From Diplonema papillatum (taxonomy: Eukaryota; Euglenozoa; Diplonemea; Diplonemida; Diplonemidae), in the NCBI GenBank assembly GCA_030068145.1, contig JAPJBO010000407.1, forward strand, positions 1-64,000: 64,000 bases of DNA, in the 5' to 3' direction. The notes under the pieces are model-generated. The model did no database searches. It saw nothing but the letters and a program-made list of their open reading frames with translations, and had not been told where the DNA came from. The stretch's first letter is position 1, and each line of letters opens with the position of its first letter. The position numbers and the translations under genes are program-made. Positions 54,868 to 63,994 of the stretch are shown here, one piece after another.

Positions 54868-55035
54868 GCAAAAAAGACAGGCGCTTCGGTTTGTTTGCGC
54901 GTGCCGGTTGATCGTTTTCCCACTTGTATTTACCCTGTGTGTATTCAGGTATGGAATTCTGATCAACCACCAAAACACGCTGCCTACGTCTTTTTAGCCT
55001 GCACAATACATTGAAGGGCAACCCACAAGATTGTT
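54868..55035 (+). repeat. dispersed repeat family H, full length
   Basis: From AAAAAGACAGGCGCTTCG through TGATCGTTTTCCCACTTG to GAAGGGCAACCCACAAG. Best-preserved copy with 50151-50330. Confidence 0.7.
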
Positions 55036-55346
55036 GGTACTAAAAAGATTGATGTTTGCCGCTGTGAATCGTGAGGCGTTGCAAAACCTTTCGAAGGAGC
55101 CGCAGATCCCCCAGTTTGGAGGCATAAACTCGTGAGTTTGACTCTGAGTTTCCCGCACGCTGTTTCCGCTCGGAAGGATGCGATTCTTCCCGTGGAATGT
55201 TAACACCGCCATTTGAGATCATCGGGGCGAGGTCAAGCCAAGAAAGTTAACTACGCTACCATTATGATTTCGTCGTTGACTCTGGGTTGCGCACTTTCCC
55301 ACCGTCCTCGCCTCTTGTGTCAATTTGCCCACCCTTCGATTTCAGT

Positions 55347-56045
<699 letters not shown>

Positions 56046-56054
56046 GCAGGACCG

Positions 56055-56430
56055 CTTGTTTCCGGAGCGGTCCCTTCTACAGCAGACAACACCGCCATTT
56101 GAGATCATCGAGGCGACGTCAAGCCAGGATAGTCAACTACGCTACCATTCATATTTTGGCATGGCGCGGCGGCCTCTTCCGCCTCCGCGGCGGCCGCCGC
56201 CGGCGAGTCATCGTCGCCGTAGTCCGGCCGCTCGGCTGGTCCCCTTTATAGCAGGACACTCAGAGGCAATTCTTCCCGTGGAATGTCAACACCGCCATTT
56301 GAGATCATCGAGGCGACGTCAAGCCAGGCTAGTCAACTACACTACCAATTCATGTTTTGGCATTGACTCTGGGCTGCGAACTCTCTCAGCGTCCTCTCAG
56401 TTCATGCGGGGCTGACCATGAGGAAAGGCA
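56055..56430. repeat. duplicated 3' flank and gene scraps
   Basis: CACCGCCATTTGAGATCATC and the next 60 bp occur at 55205, 56087 and 56290. 56160-56245 is a scrap of the polyQ gene (matches 57050-57110). These pieces show several rounds of local duplication around this gene. Confidence 0.7.
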
Positions 56431-57246
56431 TCACGCTGGAGGCAGCGCGTCCTCGTCGTCGTCGGCGACGCCTCCCGGAGAAGCTATGGAAGCCAGAAAC
56501 GCGGACGAGTCGAACGCGGGGGGAGGCGGGAGCGACGGGCGGGGTTCCCCACGGTCTCCGGCGCCCGGCGAGTTGCCCGGGGACAGCGATTGGTCCGCCT
56601 TCGCCGCGAAGGCCGCGAGGGCGCCGGCCGGCGACGAGTGCCGCTGCTGCTGCTGCTGCTGCTGCAAAGGCTGCTGCAGGGGCTGGGGTTGGTACGCCAG
56701 CGGCGGCTGCGGAAGCGACGGCGCCGCGGCGTACGGCGCGCGCGGGGCCACCTCGGGCCGTGCCGGGGGTTGCGCTACGGGGGCAGCAGGAGGTGCGGCG
56801 GCAGGCTGCGGGGCCGCCGCCTCGGAAAGCTGCGGGTTCGGCGACTCGCTCGCTGCCGGCGCGGCGGCCTCCTCCGCCTCCGCGGCGTCTCCGCTGCTGA
56901 GCAAGTGCACGCTCGGCGGCGGCGGCAGCGCGGCCCGGGGGCTCTTCCTCTCCTTCGCGGCGGCCTCCTCCGCCTCCGTGGCGTCTCCGCTGCTGAGCAA
57001 GTGCACGCTCGGCGGCGGCGGCAGCGCGGCCCGGGGGCTCTTCCTCTCCTTCGCGGCGGCCGCCGCCGGCGAGTCGTCATCGCCGTAGTCCGGCCGCTCG
57101 GGCGGCGGCGGCAGCGAGCTGCCGGGCGGCGTTTCCGCCGCGGGCGGCTGCTGGCTGCTTTCCTCCTTCGCGTCCGGCGTGCGGGGCGCCGGCGCTTGGC
57201 GGGGCGGCGGCGACGGGTTGCGCCGCTTGAACGTGTTGGCCAGCGC
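56431..57246 (-). CDS. Pro/Ala-rich protein with short polyQ, terminal exon
   Basis: Open to about 57351 but without any ATG, and a good acceptor (pyrimidine-rich stretch, then CAG at 57247-57249) precedes ALANTFKRRNPS, so this is taken as the 3' exon of a gene whose start is not seen. About 271 residues: Pro-rich start, an internal 32-residue direct repeat (AKERKSPRAALPPPPSVHLL, then SSGDATEAEEAA) present twice, an Ala/Pro-rich middle, PQPLQQPLQQQQQQQRHSS, and a tail AGALAAFAAKADQSLSPG ending DDDEDALPPA and TGA. The composition is of a disordered regulatory or scaffold protein; no domain is recognised. Two partial copies lie at 55347-56045 and 53853-53950. Confidence 0.65.
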   Translation of the reverse strand, partial: ALANTFKRRNPSPPPRQAPAPRTPDAKEESSQQPPAAETPPGSSLPPPPERPDYGDDDSPAAAAAKERKSPRAALPPPPSVHLLSSGDATEAEEAAAKERKSPRAALPPPPSVHLLSSGDAAEAEEAAAPAASESPNPQLSEAAAPQPAAAPPAAPVAQPPARPEVAPRAPYAAAPSLPQPPLAYQPQPLQQPLQQQQQQQRHSSPAGALAAFAAKADQSLSPGNSPGAGDRGEPRPSLPPPPAFDSSAFLASIASPGGVADDDEDALPPA

Positions 57247-57371
57247 CTGCGGGGTTTTCGGAAAGTAGGCGAAAGGAGGGGGAGGGTCGTTGTGCCGGTT
57301 TTGAGGAATAAGGAAAGGCAAGAAAGTTGAAGCATGGCACAATAGGCTCAATATAAAGTGGTGTCACCTGA

Positions 57372-57640
57372 GGCTTTGGACGCTTTCACGAATTTGTTAT
57401 TTCGAACTATTGTGCACGGATCCTTCAAGGTCAGGTTTTTTACACAACAGCAACAGTATCCGCACTCGCTTTGGACGCTTTCACGAATTTGTTATTTCGA
57501 ACTATTGTGCACGGATCCTTCAAGGTCAGGTTTTTTACACAACAGCAACAGTATCCGCACTCGCTTTGGACGCTTTCACGAATTTGTTATTTCGAACTAT
57601 TGTGCACGGATCCTTCAAGGTCAGGTTTTTTAGGTGTAGT
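57372..57640 (+). repeat. 95-bp tandem repeat, 2.7 units
   Basis: Units start at CTTTGGACGCTTTCACGAAT (57374, 57469, 57564) and run through TGTGCACGGATCCTTCAAGG. They are nearly identical. A further partial unit is at 59084-59160, next to a relative of the palindrome that follows here. Confidence 0.9.
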
Positions 57641-57661
57641 TCCCTTATATCCCAACACTTG

Positions 57662-57737
57662 AAATTTTGTTCCCTTATATCCCAATGGGATTGCCTTGGG
57701 CAAGGCAATCCCATTGGGATATAAGGGAACAAAATTT
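57662..57737. repeat. 76-bp perfect palindrome (37-bp arms)
   Basis: Left arm 57662-57698, GG spacer, right arm 57701-57737, no mismatch. The arm contains TTCCCTTATATCCCAATGGG. A relative at 58949-59060 has one half-arm palindrome plus two more direct copies of TGGGATATAAGGGAACAAAA. Probably a foldback element or an inverted pair formed during duplication. Confidence 0.9.
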
Positions 57738-58040
57738 GTTGACCACAGAACCTGGCCAGACCAGTCAGTCCGACCAGCCTGGACAGACCAGACAGCCTGG
57801 ACAGCCTGGACAGCCAGACCAGTCAGTCCGACTAGCCCGGACTGACCAGACAGTCCAACCACTGGGCAAACCAGGCAGCCTACCAGACCAGTCAGTCCGA
57901 CCAGCCCGGACTGACCAGACAGCCCGGACAGACCAGACAGGCCGACAAGCTTGGCAGGCTGGAGGCTGGAGGCTGGAGCCTGACCAGTCTAGTCCGGCTG
58001 ACCCAGAGTCCGACCAGCCTGGACTAGACCAAGCCCTGCA
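57738..58040 (+). repeat. GACCAG/CCTGGA minisatellite
   Basis: About 300 bp composed of 10-bp words GACCAGNCAG, CCTGGACAGA and TCCGACCAGC in changing order. A plus frame is open through it (Gln/Thr/Pro-rich), but composition explains this. Confidence 0.8.
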
Positions 58041-58289
58041 GGATCAACAGGAAAGGTGGTCTTCTAGGTCCCTGGTTTCTTTCAATGGGAAGAACGGGAA
58101 CAAAAATAGTTACCCAATGAACAGATGCAGAACCTGTCCTGCTGTAGGAAGGTACAAGGTTGTTAACAGTCCACACGAATCACAGGAGGTAGAACATGAT
58201 TCATGGATTAAGTTTGAAAGTACGAATCACAGGACGTGGAACATGATTCGTAGGACCGCTGAGCACAAAGTTACCAAGTTTTCAAAACA

Positions 58290-58690
58290 CCGCCCGCAAC
58301 GGAGCAGGCGCCCGGCAGGCAATAGGCTCGGTCAGGACTGATCCCTCACACCGAAGTGATCACGGGTTGCCTTGTGAGCGTAGATGCGCGGGGCTGAACT
58401 CAGGCTGCATGAGTGGGTTTTGTCAGGTAACAATGGCCCTCCACACCGGATCTCAAGAGTAAGCTTCGTTTCCAAAAGTCGTGATCAAGTCTGTATACCC
58501 ACAGAAGGCGCGAACTTAACGCAAGGACCCTTCAGACGTGGAACGCATTGGTCAGAAAAGCAAACACCGCAACGGAGCAGGCGCCCGGCAGGCATTAGGC
58601 TCGGTCAGGACTGATCCCTCACACCGAAGTGATCATGGGTTGCCTTGTGAGCGTAGATGCGCGGGGCTGAACTCAGGCTGCATAGTGGGT
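58290..58690 (+). repeat. direct repeat of about 125 bp, 275 bp apart
   Basis: 58291-58420 and 58566-58690 share CGCAACGGAGCAGGCGCCCG, GGCTCGGTCAGGACTGATCC and GTAGATGCGCGGGGCTGAAC with few differences. Content not recognised. Confidence 0.8.
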
Positions 58691-58948
58691 TTGCGGAACT
58701 GCCGTAGCATCGATCAGCGAGTAAACGTATCCATCCCTGGCCGTGGCGCTCGATGGCTTCGGTAAACCGCCTCGCGTTTACAGACGAGACTTGACTCCGT
58801 ACTTAGAGAGCGAATTCCGTCGATCATGGTGCAGATGACTTTACGCAGGACGATGCAACATCACCCCTCCCTTCCCTCTTTGCCCTCCCGAAAAGAAAAG
58901 GCGTCGTTGAGCAGAGTGTAAAAAAGGATACGGGTGCACGAGCACGCG

Positions 58949-59160
58949 CAATGAGATTGCCTTGCCCAAGGTAATCCCATTGGGATATAAGGGAACAAAA
59001 CTTGTTGTCCCATTGGGATATAAGGGAACAAAATTTGAAGTGGTGGGATATAAGGGAAATTCACCGGTTTTTTAACACAACAGCAACAGTACCCGCACTC
59101 GCTTTGGACACTTTCACAAATTTGCTATTTCGAACTATTGTGCACGGATCCTTCAAGGTC
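58949..59160. repeat. related foldback plus 95-bp repeat fragment
   Basis: Half-palindrome around ATTGCCTTGCCCAAGGTAAT, two GGGATATAAGGGAACAAAA copies, then the partial 95-bp unit. The whole block parallels 57469-57737 in reverse order. Confidence 0.65.
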
Positions 59161-59164
59161 CATT

Positions 59165-59900
59165 ACATGCAAACATCAGACAACTCGTCCACCGCAAAAA
59201 CGATGCAAGAACAAACACCGCTCACCAGCACGGACGAAATCGACCTTGTCAAACACTGCGCTTAAGAGAGAAAGATGACCTTTTTGTCACAGCAACGGAC
59301 GAACCGCGGGGAAACCGCTTTTCAACAGTCTACGACACCATAAACCGTGGTGTGCAAAAAGAGGCTTCAAAAACTGAGAGCAACCAGAAAGAGTCCTTCA
59401 GTCGAATAACCTTACAACCCACAGATACCCAGTGTACCCAGAGTGCCAAGGGCTGTGGCGGGCAACGAACAGCCCAACATTTACCGCCCTTTCAAAAAAG
59501 TTATCAGCTAAATAAGTCCCTTTAGCACACAACTACGTAATAGAAGACACAGATGACAATCAGACCGCCGCCAAGGCAACAATTACCAGGACACTAGACC
59601 GATACGGGCTACATGGCAACCCCTGCTAAACATTGCATGCTAATCCATGTGGTTCATGTACTTAAAAGAACTCAATGCTAAACATGTGGGCCGAGATCGC
59701 TTTCCCTCGTGAACGTGAACTCGGTGTCGGTCACAAGAGCCATGGACTTGGCAAAGCACACAGGAAAAAAGAGCGCGCGCTAAAATAAGTCGAATAGCCG
59801 GCAATAGGCAGCAAAGATACACAAACATACTGTATCTTGAAGGAACCTTTACGACTACGGTCACCCGGAGACTATGAAACCCCGGATCCCTAGCGAACTT
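59165..59900. other. intergenic stretch before the retrotransposon
   Basis: No gene. An inverted family D end (TTAGCATTGAGTTCTTTTAA on the minus strand) lies at 59636-59690 and a family H left end at 59908-59945. Confidence 0.4.
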
Positions 59901-59945
59901 GCACTCTAAAAAGACAGGCGCTTCGTTTTGTTTGTGCGTGCCGGC

Positions 59946-60323
59946 TTAGGGTGTTCTGAACCCTTCGAGCCGACAGATTTGGTCGCTGGAGGCTCCGGGT
60001 GTTCTGAACCCTTTGAGCTAGACAGCTAGTGGGTGTACCCTACCCAGTAAGGTTTTGGGGAGCCTGCGGGTCTGCCGCACTTGCCCAAATTCCCTACGCT
60101 AGATCGGCATGGCCGCCCAGCCAGGCCTCGTAAGGACCCAACCTCCACGCCCCTAGTCAGCAGGCGTTCTGAACCTGCACGGGCTCCCGACAGAGGCCCC
60201 AAAAAAAAAGGAATACCCCCTCGGACATAAGTGACTAGCATGCGAAAGCAAAAAGGGGGGGAGCGATGCTGTGCGAATTCAGTGCAAAGGATCGTGTGCT
60301 TGCCATAGAGTAAGATCAATACT
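59946..60323 (-). mobile_element. 3' non-coding end of the YR retrotransposon
   Basis: Downstream of RT-RNase H there are spaced direct repeats: GGGTGTTCTGAACCCTT at 59949 and 59999 (each a small hairpin, followed by GAGC-GACAG), and a weaker GCGTTCTGAACCTGC at 60164. YR retrotransposons often end in split direct repeats, so these may be terminal, but the matching 5' end is outside the window and the boundary is not fixed. Confidence 0.45.
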
Positions 60324-62966
60324 TCAGCGGTGTCCAGGGACGCCGTGCACCGCTCTCCACCAGAACCAGCGCTGCTCCGGGAGCCTGGTGATACAGTCGG
60401 CCTCATTCATGTCCGTAGGGACGTACGCCAACCGAAGGCAGGAACGCCTCTCAGCAAGACGATTCTCGACCAGAGTAAGCCAGCCCTGTACCGTCGCGTC
60501 TAGGGAGAACCCGCGTCGCTGCAGACCGATAACTACCGTGTTATCACAGTCTACCTCTAAGCAAACTCCTGCCGCTTTCTGAAGCGAAATATCGACCAGC
60601 TTCCAGACCGCGAACAGTTCCTTCAGGAAGATAGGCGCTTCCAGCAAGCACCGCGGAAAGGATCCGTAGATTCCCTTTCCCTTCACCACGAAACCCCAGC
60701 CGACTCCGCTCGCATCCGACACACCCTTCAAACGGGTGCTCGGTGGAGGGCTCCATCCCATCCAGGGGTTTTGTATCATACGCGTCACGAGCAACTTCCA
60801 GCGGTCTCTCACATTGTTCGTCATGCACACGTTTCGGTCCCAATCCGCTTTCTGCCATGAATCTCTCTGAGTCGAGCATGATGACATCCAGCGGAGAACT
60901 TCGACAATGTCAGCCAGGGGCAGCCCGAGCGCATGCTGCCGCCAGATAAGGCATCCTGCTAGCCTCCACCAAGCCCGTATCGGGGCTACGGCCATTCCGA
61001 GTAGGGATATCGCTGGTACCCGCACTTTTTCCACCCATTTTGGGTCAAGGCAATACCTTTTGTTGTGCAGGTCCCACTTCCATCCCAACCCCGTCCCGAT
61101 CTGCGCCGGCTCACTGACCTCACCAAGCACCGTGCCGTACCTCCCGCAGAGATCTCTGTAGCGCATACACACCGCCTGTACCTCCCTCTCCGGACCTGCA
61201 AAGAAAGTGTTGTCAATCCAGACTATCGACACCACCGACGTACCCTCCGTTGCCTCGCGCGCCATTGCCTCACCCACCGCCTGCGCCAGCTGCGGTGCTG
61301 CCCTGAAACCCATGGGTAATCGTTTCATACGAAACACCCTGCTCCCGATCCGGAGGCAAAAGAAGTTTCGGGTCTTCTCCGGGAGGCGAAATTGAAAGAA
61401 AAAGCTCTTAAAATCGAACGCTGCAACGACCGCACCCCCCATGACCTTTGCCAGTATCTCCGTATACGACGGCAAGGAGCAGGGCGGTGCGGCGCGGTGT
61501 TCTGTCGCTGTATTGATACTGCGGCAGGCGAGGATAAACCGCAGTAAACCCGGCTGTGACTTCTGCACAAGAAAAGCGCTATGAAACCACCGCGCCTCAT
61601 CCTGTCTCGGTATGGGCTCTACGATGTCGTAGCCCACAAGCCGCTCCAAGTGTGGGCCCAACTTTTCATTTGGTGCGCCCGTCAGCCGTCTAGCACCCTT
61701 TCCGGCGATCTGTCCCAGAAAAACCGCATCGAGCCACGCAAAATTCAGCTGCAGGTGAGGAAAAGACTTGCAAAGACTACCCTGGTCGATACACGTCAGG
61801 GGAGAAGGTGAGATAACTCCCTCGTAGCACGACTTGGTCCTGGTGGCGCTGCTACCTCCAACATGCCTCAACCACGTGTCGACGTAGTCATATGTCCGCA
61901 CCAAGCTGAGCAGACTCTTCGGCCAGCATTGGATCCGCTCCTTGCCGAGTACGATTCTCAAGGGAACTGTTATCTCGGGACAGCCGGCCGGGTGAAGCGG
62001 ACACTCTACCTCAACACCAAGGTCAACGGGAGCTGTTACAAGAGGGCCGACAGAGCGCTTCTCGTCCCCGCTACAGGTGCCCATGTCTCCATCGGAATAT
62101 ACCTGCGGGTTGATTCCCTGTTCTTGTGCCGTCCTGCGAGGACGGCCGCCTCCTCTCCAAACTTGCTCGCCACCTCGGTGAGTGCTGCATGTCGGACTTT
62201 GTGCGACGTCATGCGTAGGTGTTTCATCAGAAACGCGTTGTACGCCGCCCGGTTTAGTCCCGGCAGCAGACTGTCGTCCTGAGAGAGTGCCTTCTGGGCA
62301 CCCCACTCGACGACTGTCCTCAAGAACCGGCTGTTGTTCGGGACCATCAGCCCCTGACCAGTGCCTCTCCTGTCCGTTTTCCCTCCGATGTACACTATCA
62401 GAGTGCACTCGGGCTTTTGGATCAGGTGTCTGACCTTGATTCTGTGCAGGTCGATGAACCGTGCAGCCGTACACCATTGTAGTGCCAAGGCCGCGCTGTG
62501 TACCTGGGAGTTCTGCCCCCTGACTACAGCCCATATCGCTGTCGACCCGGGCAGGTTGTCGTGGATTGCGATCTGCCTTTCTCCTTGGTCGACATTGTCC
62601 GTCAGGGACTTTTTGAAAGCCGCTGTAGACTCGATCTCCGCCATGGCTTTGTACGTCAGGTACTGCATGGCTGATCTGCTGGAGATCTCTCCGTTCTCTA
62701 GTTTCCGTGTAGCCCACATCAGAAAACTGAAGCCCGGCGAAATTTCTGGGTGGAGGGTTCTCACCCGCTCCGAGAACAGACGAGCCCTTTTCATGACCGA
62801 TATCATGGGGCCCGCGTCCTTGTACGCCCCTATCAGACGGTTCGACGTGCGTTGGCATAAGGCCGGTACCTCCTCGGGGTCTACCTCGTAGTCCCGCTTT
62901 CGCGGCCGGAAGGCTTCGATGAGGCCGTCGAAGACTCTCTCCCCCGAGTTTGCGACTTTCAGTCAC
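60324..62966 (-). CDS. reverse transcriptase-RNase H of a YR retrotransposon (-1 frame)
   Basis: A frame open for 880 codons. Its first 310 overlap the recombinase in another frame and look compositionally like shadow; RT-like sequence starts after the YR stop (about 62035). RT: HSAFLVQKS, motif A AAFDFKSFFFQF (Asp near 61415), motif B RMKRLPMGFRAAPQ, motif C SIVWIDNTFFAG, where the usual YxDD is WIDN. RNase H: VSDASGVGWGFVV, FLKELFAVWKLVD, LEVDCDNT and YVPTDMNEADCITRL. Stop at 60324. There is no ATG between the YR stop and motif A, so expression probably uses frameshift or an upstream start. The frame joins Gag exactly at a slippery A-AAA-AAG before the Gag stop. Gag-YR-RT order resembles trypanosomatid VIPER elements rather than DIRS. 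Confidence 0.85.
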   Translation of the reverse strand: MTESRKLGGESLRRPHRSLPAAKAGLRGRPRGGTGLMPTHVEPSDRGVQGRGPHDIGHEKGSSVLGAGENPPPRNFAGLQFSDVGYTETRERRDLQQISHAVPDVQSHGGDRVYSGFQKVPDGQCRPRRKADRNPRQPARVDSDMGCSQGAELPGTQRGLGTTMVYGCTVHRPAQNQGQTPDPKARVHSDSVHRRENGQERHWSGADGPEQQPVLEDSRRVGCPEGTLSGRQSAAGTKPGGVQRVSDETPTHDVAQSPTCSTHRGGEQVWRGGGRPRRTAQEQGINPQVYSDGDMGTCSGDEKRSVGPLVTAPVDLGVEVECPLHPAGCPEITVPLRIVLGKERIQCWPKSLLSLVRTYDYVDTWLRHVGGSSATRTKSCYEGVISPSPLTCIDQGSLCKSFPHLQLNFAWLDAVFLGQIAGKGARRLTGAPNEKLGPHLERLVGYDIVEPIPRQDEARWFHSAFLVQKSQPGLLRFILACRSINTATEHRAAPPCSLPSYTEILAKVMGGAVVAAFDFKSFFFQFRLPEKTRNFFCLRIGSRVFRMKRLPMGFRAAPQLAQAVGEAMAREATEGTSVVSIVWIDNTFFAGPEREVQAVCMRYRDLCGRYGTVLGEVSEPAQIGTGLGWKWDLHNKRYCLDPKWVEKVRVPAISLLGMAVAPIRAWWRLAGCLIWRQHALGLPLADIVEVLRWMSSCSTQRDSWQKADWDRNVCMTNNVRDRWKLLVTRMIQNPWMGWSPPPSTRLKGVSDASGVGWGFVVKGKGIYGSFPRCLLEAPIFLKELFAVWKLVDISLQKAAGVCLEVDCDNTVVIGLQRRGFSLDATVQGWLTLVENRLAERRSCLRLAYVPTDMNEADCITRLPEQRWFWWRAVHGVPGHR
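62036..62962 (-). CDS. tyrosine recombinase of a YR retrotransposon
   Basis: In the same frame as Gag, directly after its TGA (62963-62965), 309 codons to TAA at 62036. First internal ATG at 62806. Catalytic set of a tyrosine recombinase: Arg in QWCTAARFIDLHRI, Lys in YIGGKTDRRG, H-x-x-R in TSHKVRHAAL, His in LAGRHKNRES and Tyr in TRRYIPME. The N-terminal part (FDGLIEAFRPRKRDYE, RTSNRLIGAYKDAG) reads like a core-binding domain. Because catalytic residues and frame are intact, the element could be recent. The enzyme would integrate a circular cDNA. Expression by TGA readthrough from Gag or internal initiation is possible. Confidence 0.9.
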   Translation of the reverse strand: MKVANSGERVFDGLIEAFRPRKRDYEVDPEEVPALCQRTSNRLIGAYKDAGPMISVMKRARLFSERVRTLHPEISPGFSFLMWATRKLENGEISSRSAMQYLTYKAMAEIESTAAFKKSLTDNVDQGERQIAIHDNLPGSTAIWAVVRGQNSQVHSAALALQWCTAARFIDLHRIKVRHLIQKPECTLIVYIGGKTDRRGTGQGLMVPNNSRFLRTVVEWGAQKALSQDDSLLPGLNRAAYNAFLMKHLRMTSHKVRHAALTEVASKFGEEAAVLAGRHKNRESTRRYIPMETWAPVAGTRSALSALL

Positions 62967-62972
62967 TTTTTT
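62960..62972 (-). promoter_or_regulatory. putative dual recoding site (slippery heptamer + leaky TGA)
   Basis: On the minus strand, positions 62972-62966 read A-AAA-AAG in the Gag frame, followed directly by TGA (62965-62963) and CTG. The X-XXY-YYZ heptamer would allow -1 slippage into GTG-ACT-GAA, the first codons of the 880-codon RT frame. TGA followed by C is a leaky stop context and readthrough leads in frame into the recombinase. No stimulatory stem or pseudoknot was evaluated. Confidence 0.5.
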
Positions 62973-63994
62973 GCCACTTTGGCCCTCGGGTACTCCGCGC
63001 CCTTCCCAGCCCCGCGCTTCCTGCTCTCCTTCTCCGCTCCTTTGTTCCGCTCCTTCCTTAGTGCTTCCTTCACTAAGTCGGAGTCCGCGACGGCCCTTTT
63101 CGCCCTGCGCACGACTTCATCGTCGAAGGCCTGCCAGTCTACGCCGGCCAAGGTCCGCTCGTAGGCCGAGGCCTTCGCGACACCGACCAGAAACGTCGCT
63201 TCGCGACTCCATAGGCGGAGAGCCTCCAATCGAACCAGCAGTACATGTACTGCCGGCAAGCAGCTCTCCGTCCACCTGCCGTCCACCAGCAACGCAAGCA
63301 TAGCTTGCCAAATGACGCGACGTTCCTGGTCGCTGTGCGAGCCAGTCTCCGAGGGGTCCTCCAGGAAAGGACCGTACCTCTCCTTGAGCTTGGCAAGGAT
63401 CTGTTGGCACCCGGACGGTGTGGCCACGTACGGCCCCCAGCACACTGCGCGCCGGATGTCCAGGTTGACGGGCACAACCGCTAGTTGCTGCTCGTCTAGC
63501 CTCTGCCGGAGGCTGTTGTTGAGTGCCATCAGGCTGGCCATCTGGGCCCTCAGGACGGCAGCCTCTGAACCGAGAGCGCGAACGGTTTCGTCCTGGTGAT
63601 CAGCACCAAGGACTTTTCCCACATCTGGTGGGTTCGTTCCCGCCTCGCTCAGAGTGTCCGAGCCGACGTCACGTGGGAGGACCATCAGAGCCCCTTGCCC
63701 TACCGCCCAAAGGCACGGTGGGCATACCCACGCCGCAGCCGAAGCCACGGGGAGAAACTTTGCAGCCGCAGCCGCCGGCTTCACGAAGCTTCTGATACAC
63801 GTGGGCGTCGTGACCCCCCCGCATCTAGCACAAGCCGTGCTATCCGGCCCGTGCACTGTGGAGCAGTCCGCGAACACGCAGTCTCCATCCCTCGCCGCTG
63901 TAGCCGCGTTTTCCGGGAAGGCACACAGCTTGACCTCCTCCCAGTCAACGGCATCCGGGACGCAGTCGTCTTTCGACTTGAGCAGCTCAGCCAT
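62963..63994 (-). CDS. Gag-like protein of the YR retrotransposon
   Basis: 343 residues, ATG at 63994 just inside the window edge. Residues about 38-100 have a Cys/His pattern (CVFADCSTVHGPDSTACARC, then CIRSF and WVCPPCLW) like a cross-brace zinc finger of PHD type. Then a helical segment (ETVRALGSEAAVLRAQMASL), a mid-region with CWGPYVATPSGCQQILAKLK, and a strongly basic C-terminus (RKERNKGAEKESRKRGAGKG, ending AKVAKK) suited to nucleic-acid binding. It ends AAA-AAG-TGA-CTG; see the recoding site. Position, charge and finger support a Gag role, but no family was recognised for the finger. Confidence 0.75.
   Translation of the reverse strand: MAELLKSKDDCVPDAVDWEEVKLCAFPENAATAARDGDCVFADCSTVHGPDSTACARCGGVTTPTCIRSFVKPAAAAAKFLPVASAAAWVCPPCLWAVGQGALMVLPRDVGSDTLSEAGTNPPDVGKVLGADHQDETVRALGSEAAVLRAQMASLMALNNSLRQRLDEQQLAVVPVNLDIRRAVCWGPYVATPSGCQQILAKLKERYGPFLEDPSETGSHSDQERRVIWQAMLALLVDGRWTESCLPAVHVLLVRLEALRLWSREATFLVGVAKASAYERTLAGVDWQAFDDEVVRRAKRAVADSDLVKEALRKERNKGAEKESRKRGAGKGAEYPRAKVAKK

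Noticed and set aside
62963..62965. TGA reassigned to an amino acid in this genome
   Set aside because: The kinase, OGFr, membrane-protein and basic-protein genes all end naturally at TGA, so TGA is a normal stop here.
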